A stretch of 30,028 nucleotides of DNA from the NCBI GenBank assembly GCA_015039365.1, contig WION01000597.1:1-30028 (forward strand), read 5' to 3'. Below the pieces are notes generated by a model. It did not search any database and was not told the DNA's origin. It worked only from the letters and a program-made list of their open reading frames with translations. Source of the DNA: Amanita rubescens (lineage: Eukaryota > Basidiomycota > Agaricomycetes > Agaricales > Amanitaceae). Position numbers and translations under genes: made by a program. Position 1 is the stretch's first letter. Each line of letters opens with the position of its first letter. Positions 29,590 to 30,028 of the stretch are shown piece by piece.

Positions 29590-30028
29590 TCATGGATACT
29601 TAGACCTGTAAGTCTTTCCTTTAATCAAGAAGCCAGGTTCTGAGGCACGAACGTATCATGAAGTAGGCGTTATGCTCTTGAGAGGGTTACTGAGGAAACA
29701 CGCGAGGCGCATGTATCGCTAGTTGTAATTGAGGAGTGTAGCGATGATAGTCATGTTTGCCAATCATCAGTCTTGAGTCGTTCAGGCTCCCCGATGCTCT
29801 TTCTGCCAACTTCCTTCAACGGGTGTTGACCATCTGCCCGCCTTGGCCACGTGCAGCGTCGAGTAGAGTCAATTGTACGTGTGCCCACGGTGCGCAGTAT
29901 GCATCCTAATTGAGTCGTCCGCGTCACCACCCTCTCAAACCGTCACTCCATCGGAGTCCACCTCCACTCGCCGTGCAAGCCCTCAGATCCAGACGCTGGT
30001 GGCCGTATATTGTGGTATCAATTACTGA
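29590..30028. other. 3' flank of gene C to the window edge
   Basis: One more intron-like unit (GTAAGTCTTTCC at 29609 to ATGAAG near 29661) follows the stop, with no open exon after it. From about 29665 to the end I see no gene, repeat or RNA. Confidence 0.4.

Noticed and set aside
22471..29600. Satellite or transposon explanation for the repeated 50-60 nt units
   Set aside because: A signal-peptide exon, phase-0 exons and conserved promoters in three copies are not expected of a satellite; no transposase or terminal repeats are seen.

Overview
The window looks like nuclear DNA of a filamentous fungus, most likely a mushroom-forming basidiomycete. The evidence is dense short spliceosomal introns (about 40-60 nt, GT...AG, CTRAY-like branch sites), a microsomal P450 gene with 14 exons, a four-exon gene for mitochondrial ATP synthase subunit k, and a protein resembling the fungal DUF4048 family. 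There are no bacterial operons, CRISPR arrays, rRNA or convincing tRNA genes, and no recognisable transposon.

Layout. (1) 1-572: 3' end of an unrecognised membrane-anchored protein gene, plus strand. (2) 905-1561: two-exon gene for an acidic 198-residue protein, minus strand. (3) 3147-4811: large single-exon gene for a disordered Ser/Pro-rich protein. Its 5' flank and 5' half are repeated at about 16720-18229 as a frameshifted, truncated copy. (4) 6901-16615: three tandem cytochrome P450 genes plus a decayed P450 fragment, lying between the two Ser/Pro-rich copies. The first P450 gene is intact (523 residues). The other two each have one localised frameshift. (5) 18589-18992: ATP synthase subunit k. 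(6) 19126-21231: DUF4048-like gene with one in-frame stop. (7) 22358-29600: three tandem paralogous genes (A, B, C), each with a signal-peptide exon followed by 12-14 very short, Pro-rich exons.

Most striking part. Genes A, B and C form what looks like a family of secreted micro-exon genes. Nearly all internal exons are 15-87 nt, start and end in phase 0, and encode different cysteine-free, proline-rich peptides. The introns between them are 38-71 nt and share one recognisable sequence. Introns are therefore more alike than exons, and exons can be gained, lost or skipped without breaking frame. All three genes share an upstream palindrome, AGTTCGAACT, 103-113 nt before the ATG. The arrangement recalls schistosome micro-exon genes and aphid bicycle genes; I know of no fungal system described this way, but could not search.

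The P450 genes have unusual splicing too. Copy 1 has an intact frame only if it contains a 3-nt exon (ATT, Ile), an 11-nt exon and an intron that starts with GA instead of GT. All three features recur at the same places in the other two copies.
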